DNA of 44,178 bases from positions 1 to 44,178 of the forward strand of contig CALVFE010000008.1 of the NCBI GenBank assembly GCA_944326765.1, in the 5' to 3' direction. The position numbers and the translations under genes were made by a program. Position 1 is the first letter of the stretch; every line of letters begins with the position of its first letter. Source of the DNA: an uncultured Elusimicrobiales bacterium. GTDB taxonomy: Bacteria > Elusimicrobiota > Elusimicrobia > Elusimicrobiales > Elusimicrobiaceae. This document shows, piece after piece, positions 41,091 to 44,178 of the stretch. Under the pieces are notes generated by a model. That model had not been told where the DNA came from, searched no databases, and saw only the letters and a program-made list of their open reading frames with translations.

Positions 41091-42285
41091 ACTGTTTTTG
41101 GCCGTTTTAATGGCGGCTCTAGGAGCAAACGGACAAGCCAAAGTGATGGAATCTTCGGTTGCCACAGTCAATGGCCGTCCGGTTTTGGCCTCCGAGTATG
41201 ACACCTATTTGGAAGGCGTCGTTGAACAATACCAGTTGGCTGCTCCGCAATTTTTGGAACAACCTTACGCCAAAGATATTCTGGGACGAGAAGTGCTTAA
41301 AGAATTGATTTCGAAAGAATTGCTGTACCAGGCCGCGGAAGAAGAAAAAATCCAAGTAAAAGATTCAGAAATAGATGCCGGCGTAAACGAAATCAAAACT
41401 CGCTTTATCATTGATGAAACCACCGGCAAACAAGATCCGAAAGGGGCTGAAAAACGTTTTAACGAAGCGCTTAAAAAACAGGGCATAAGCTTTAAAACTT
41501 ATAAAAACAAACTCTCCAAAGATATTGCCGTACGCAAATTGATGGAACAAAAATTGCAAGCCACCGTAAAACCCGTAGAAGAAGCCGACGCCAAGGCCCT
41601 CTATGAAGACGTAGAAGCGGTAATGAAAAACAAAACCAAAAAAATAAAAGCCTTGGAGACAGAAGACCCGGTAAGACTCAAAGAAGCCCAGGCGATTGCG
41701 GCCAAACTCAAACAACTTACCGGCGAACAGGTGCGCATCGGACATATCTACTTGGCGGTAACCGAGGATATGAAACCGGAAGACGTCAAGAAAAAAGAAG
41801 AACTGGCCAAGCAGATAAAAAAAGAAATTGACGGCGGTATGGATTTTTCAGAAGCGGTCAAAAAATATACGGAAGACAAAAACGCGCTGGCCAGCGGCGG
41901 AGACATGATTTTACTCAAAGGCGTAGCGCCCAAAGCAATCGATGAAAAAGCTTTCACGCTGGCCGTTGGCAAAGTGAGCGATCCGATTAAAAGCGACATC
42001 GGTTTTCACATTATTAAAATCAAAGAAAAACGCGCCGAAAGATCCATTTCCTACGAAGATATTGCCAAAGACTTGGCCCAATACTTGGCGCAGCAGCGGG
42101 TACAACTTGCGATGGCGGAGTACATTGAAGAACTATATAAAAAAGCGGACGTAAAAGTTACCATTGAATTTGAATCGGACGCACTTTTGCAGCAAGAAGC
42201 CGCCCAAACACCAGAAAAAACAACCGCTGAAAAAGACACAAAAGCCGATACTAAAGGAAAAACAGATAAAGAAACCCAAAAATAA
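41074..42285 (+). CDS. surA: Periplasmic SurA-like peptidyl-prolyl isomerase
   Basis: The 403-residue protein has a signal peptide (Met-Lys-Lys, hydrophobic core, Gly-Gln-Ala near 22). The SurA N-terminal domain begins at Ala-Thr-Val-Asn-Gly-Arg-Pro. A helical region follows to about 220. One parvulin domain at about 222-335 has Ile-Gly-His-Ile-Tyr-Leu, Gly-Gly-Asp-Met near 273 and Gly-Phe-His-Ile-Ile-Lys. The tail is Thr/Lys/Glu-rich. E. coli SurA has two parvulin domains; this one has one, as in many other phyla. The gene lies before pdxA, the same order as surA-pdxA in enterobacteria. GAGG precedes the ATG, which lies inside the previous gene. Confidence 0.85.
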   Translation: MKKANKLFLAVLMAALGANGQAKVMESSVATVNGRPVLASEYDTYLEGVVEQYQLAAPQFLEQPYAKDILGREVLKELISKELLYQAAEEEKIQVKDSEIDAGVNEIKTRFIIDETTGKQDPKGAEKRFNEALKKQGISFKTYKNKLSKDIAVRKLMEQKLQATVKPVEEADAKALYEDVEAVMKNKTKKIKALETEDPVRLKEAQAIAAKLKQLTGEQVRIGHIYLAVTEDMKPEDVKKKEELAKQIKKEIDGGMDFSEAVKKYTEDKNALASGGDMILLKGVAPKAIDEKAFTLAVGKVSDPIKSDIGFHIIKIKEKRAERSISYEDIAKDLAQYLAQQRVQLAMAEYIEELYKKADVKVTIEFESDALLQQEAAQTPEKTTAEKDTKADTKGKTDKETQK

Positions 42286-42375
42286 AACGGCTAAAAATCT
42301 GTCCAATGGAGTTATAACCTAAAAGGTAAACGGTTCCTCGCCTCCTTTTTGAGTTTAATTATATTCGGACATATC

Positions 42376-43308
42376 ATGAAACCTGTGGTATTTATAACCG
42401 CCGGCGACCCGTTAGGAATCGGCCCGGAAGTAACCGTCAAAGCATTAAAAAGCCCTTTGGTGCAGCATGTCTGTTCCCCCATTGTCATTGGGGAACCATG
42501 CTCGCTGGTGCGCGCCGGCTTTACTGACCGGCTGGCGCGTTTAATCAGCATGGACAGCTGTGAGTGCTTGCAGGACGCTCCGCCCGGCCCGACGGAAGCC
42601 GGAGGCGTATCTTCTTTTAAAGCCGTAGAATTAGGCTGCAAACTCTCTTTACGCACCGGCTGTCCGCTCGTTACGGCCCCCATTTCCAAACAGAGCTGGG
42701 CGATGGGAAATATCCCTTATGTGGGGCACACCGAACTCTTGCGCGAGCGCGCCGGAAAAGAGGGACTGATGATGTTTGTCAGCGGTGCGATTCGCTGTGC
42801 GCTGGTTAGCGAACATTTTGCCATATCCGATTTACCCCACATTATCACCCGCTCCCGCGTAGCTCAGGCGGCGCGTCATTTTGCACAGGCGCTTCATCGG
42901 CTGGGAGTCAAACACCCGCACATTGCTTTTTGCGCGCTCAACCCGCACGCGGGAGACAACGGCAAGTTTGGAAACGAAGAACACATGATAATTGCCCCGG
43001 TTATTCGCGCCCTGCGGCGCAAGGGAATTTGTGCAGAAGGCCCGTTTCCGGCAGACAGCATCTGGGCCGCCCATGCACATGGGCAATACGATGGACTGCT
43101 TTGTATGTATCACGATCAAGCGCTGCTGGGGCTGAAACTAGCGGCGCGCGAACCGATTGTACACGTTACGGCCGGTCTTAAATTTTTGCGCACCTCGCCC
43201 ACTCACGGAACGGCATTTGATATCGCCGGGAAAAACAAAGCCGATGCCCAAAGCATGACCGCCGCCATTTTGTTTGCCGCCGCCCGCGCCAAATGCCCGG
43301 AAATATAA
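42376..43308 (+). CDS. pdxA: 4-hydroxythreonine-4-phosphate dehydrogenase
   Basis: PdxA oxidises 4-phosphohydroxy-L-threonine with NAD in the DXP-dependent route to pyridoxal phosphate. The 310 residues have Thr-Ala-Gly-Asp-Pro-Leu-Gly-Ile-Gly-Pro-Glu near 8-18. Val-Gly-His-Thr-Glu near 117 holds a metal-ligand His. Tyr-His-Asp-Gln-Ala near 246 and the C-terminal Gly-Thr-Ala-Phe-Asp-Ile-Ala-Gly signature complete the family. Family members are usually about 330 residues, so this one is slightly short. A TTG at 42349 is in frame, but the ATG at 42376 gives the expected N-terminus. TATATT lies ten bases upstream. Confidence 0.94.
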   Translation: MKPVVFITAGDPLGIGPEVTVKALKSPLVQHVCSPIVIGEPCSLVRAGFTDRLARLISMDSCECLQDAPPGPTEAGGVSSFKAVELGCKLSLRTGCPLVTAPISKQSWAMGNIPYVGHTELLRERAGKEGLMMFVSGAIRCALVSEHFAISDLPHIITRSRVAQAARHFAQALHRLGVKHPHIAFCALNPHAGDNGKFGNEEHMIIAPVIRALRRKGICAEGPFPADSIWAAHAHGQYDGLLCMYHDQALLGLKLAAREPIVHVTAGLKFLRTSPTHGTAFDIAGKNKADAQSMTAAILFAAARAKCPEI

Positions 43309-43337
43309 TAACCCACCCAATCTGCGTGTCTTTTTTT

Positions 43338-43365
43338 AAACGCCCCATATGTGCGGGCGTTTTTT
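43338..43365 (+). terminator. Terminator after pdxA
   Basis: An 8-bp stem (43338-43345 with 43355-43362, core CGCCC/GGGCG) with a 9-base loop runs into a T tract to 43365, 30 bases after the stop. The remaining bases to 43486 show nothing I can support. Confidence 0.8.
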
Positions 43366-43486
43366 ATAGTCCCAATCCTGTATTTTCAAAAATTCTCGGC
43401 TATCCCCCCTCTATAAAATCATGTTGCGCCGAAACGCTCTTTTTTATTTTTCCTGCATAAAAACCCTCTCTCCTCCTTCTTTAATT

Positions 43487-43495
43487 TGTTACAAT
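43487..43495 (+). promoter_or_regulatory. Extended -10 promoter, predicted leaderless start of birA
   Basis: TGT followed by TACAAT (43490-43495) ends six bases before the ATG at 43502. The intervening GGGGGT is too close to the start to serve as a ribosome binding site. Confidence 0.5.
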
Positions 43496-43501
43496 GGGGG
43501 T

Positions 43502-44178
43502 ATGAGCTCCATCGTACATTTTAAAGAAATAGATTCCACCAATAATTACCTCAAGGAAAACTGTTCTTCCCTGCCGCACGGCTTTATTGTTACGGCCGAC
43601 AAACAAACCGCCGGACGCGGACGATTTAACCGCAAATGGGTATCGCAGGAAGGCGGACTTTATTTCTCCGTTTTAATTAAGCCGCAGCGTACCGATTTTT
43701 GGCCCAATTTCACCCAACTGATGGGGCTTTCGCTTTGCCGCGCGATTGAAAAATTATTTCCCCACACGTACCTAAAATGGCCCAACGACGTGTTGGCGGA
43801 CGGCAAAAAACTCTGCGGCATTTTAAGCGAGGGTGTTTTATCCGGCGGACGATTGGAAGGAATGGTCATCGGCACGGGCGTAAACGTAGGGCAAAAAACC
43901 ATGCCGGACGTGGGTCAGCCGGCGACATCTCTCTATATGTTGGGCGTTCAGGCGGACAAACAAGCCCTGCTGCAAGACATTATGAACTATTTTTGGCAGG
44001 ATTATCCTGCCGTGGAAGAACGCGGCTTTGCCGCCATTTGCGAGCATTACCGGGAAAGATTTCCTTTCCTGGGCAAAGAAATCACCGTCAAAAACGGTGA
44101 GAAACCCCTTTTCGGAACGGTGCAGGACGTCTCGTCGCGCGGAACGCTTTTGCTGGCTACCGCCGACGGCCCGGAAGA
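43502..44178 (+). CDS. birA: Biotin--[acetyl-CoA-carboxylase] ligase, 3' end beyond the window
   Basis: The frame is open from the ATG to the window edge (225 codons). The enzyme makes biotinyl-AMP and transfers biotin to the carrier-protein Lys. Near residue 6 lies the Phe-Lys-Glu-Ile-Asp-Ser-Thr-Asn segment. Ala-Gly-Arg-Gly-Arg-Phe-Asn-Arg-Lys-Trp near 37-46 is the adenylate-binding loop, with Phe-Asn in place of the common Gly. Lys-Trp-Pro-Asn-Asp-Val near 90-95 and Gly-Thr-Gly-Val-Asn-Val near 125 complete the catalytic core. It lacks the N-terminal helix-turn-helix of E. coli BirA, so it is a monofunctional ligase. The C-terminal SH3-like domain begins near 203 and is cut off. Confidence 0.95.
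   Translation, partial: MSSIVHFKEIDSTNNYLKENCSSLPHGFIVTADKQTAGRGRFNRKWVSQEGGLYFSVLIKPQRTDFWPNFTQLMGLSLCRAIEKLFPHTYLKWPNDVLADGKKLCGILSEGVLSGGRLEGMVIGTGVNVGQKTMPDVGQPATSLYMLGVQADKQALLQDIMNYFWQDYPAVEERGFAAICEHYRERFPFLGKEITVKNGEKPLFGTVQDVSSRGTLLLATADGPE

Overview
The window looks like ordinary chromosome of a diderm (Gram-negative-type) bacterium of moderate GC. Protein content points to an outer membrane: two beta-barrel-like proteins, three SurA/PpiC-type chaperones, PBP1A, UppP, a periplasmic amidase, and an M23 peptidase paired with a bactofilin. A lone pseudopilin with PilD, cytosolic two-component proteins and the general protein style recall gut Elusimicrobiota. That placement is inference from memory of the group, not a search result. 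I see no CRISPR array, transposase, integrase or restriction system.

Layout. Positions 1-372 are AT-rich. They hold the end of an unidentified reading frame and a cluster of TTCCCTG-type repeats. Then come a small membrane protein (-), valS and a secreted peptidase T-like protein (+), a second secreted PepT-like paralogue with rdgB (+), and a leftward operon nif3-like, M20 dipeptidase, pseudopilin, pilD. An N-acetylmuramoyl-L-alanine amidase diverges from nif3. Two outer-membrane-type proteins and tRNA-Leu(CAA) follow. The next leftward operon encodes M23 peptidase, bactofilin, a SurA_N-type anchored protein and a PfkB kinase. A thioredoxin-like lipoprotein (+) faces a long leftward block: addB, addA, ybaB, CoA-binding protein, aldo/keto reductase and an SPL-type radical SAM protein. 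sixA-uppP (+) converge on proBAC (-). Leftward again are a soluble histidine kinase, its response regulator, rsmD and a Cas4/RecB-like Fe-S nuclease. The right end (+) is PBP1A, mfd, two PpiC/SurA proteins, pdxA and the 5' part of birA.

How the genes work together. Several modules serve the cell envelope: UppP recycles the lipid carrier, PBP1A polymerises and cross-links peptidoglycan, the amidase and M23 enzyme cut it, bactofilin probably positions the M23 enzyme, and SurA/PpiC proteins assist outer-membrane protein folding. A second theme is DNA maintenance: AddAB, Mfd, RdgB, the stand-alone nuclease, YbaB and the SPL-like protein. A third is peptide and amino-acid metabolism: three M20 peptidases and complete proline synthesis from glutamate.

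The most interesting signal is in the start regions rather than in a gene. Nine genes lack a Shine-Dalgarno sequence and instead carry an extended -10 element (TG, one base, then a TATAAT-like hexamer) ending only 6-9 bases before the start codon, which predicts leaderless mRNAs. In the nif3/amidase pair the two opposed -10 elements sit on the same nearly palindromic ten bases. Otherwise this is mostly housekeeping DNA, and I do not see a convincing new multi-gene system.
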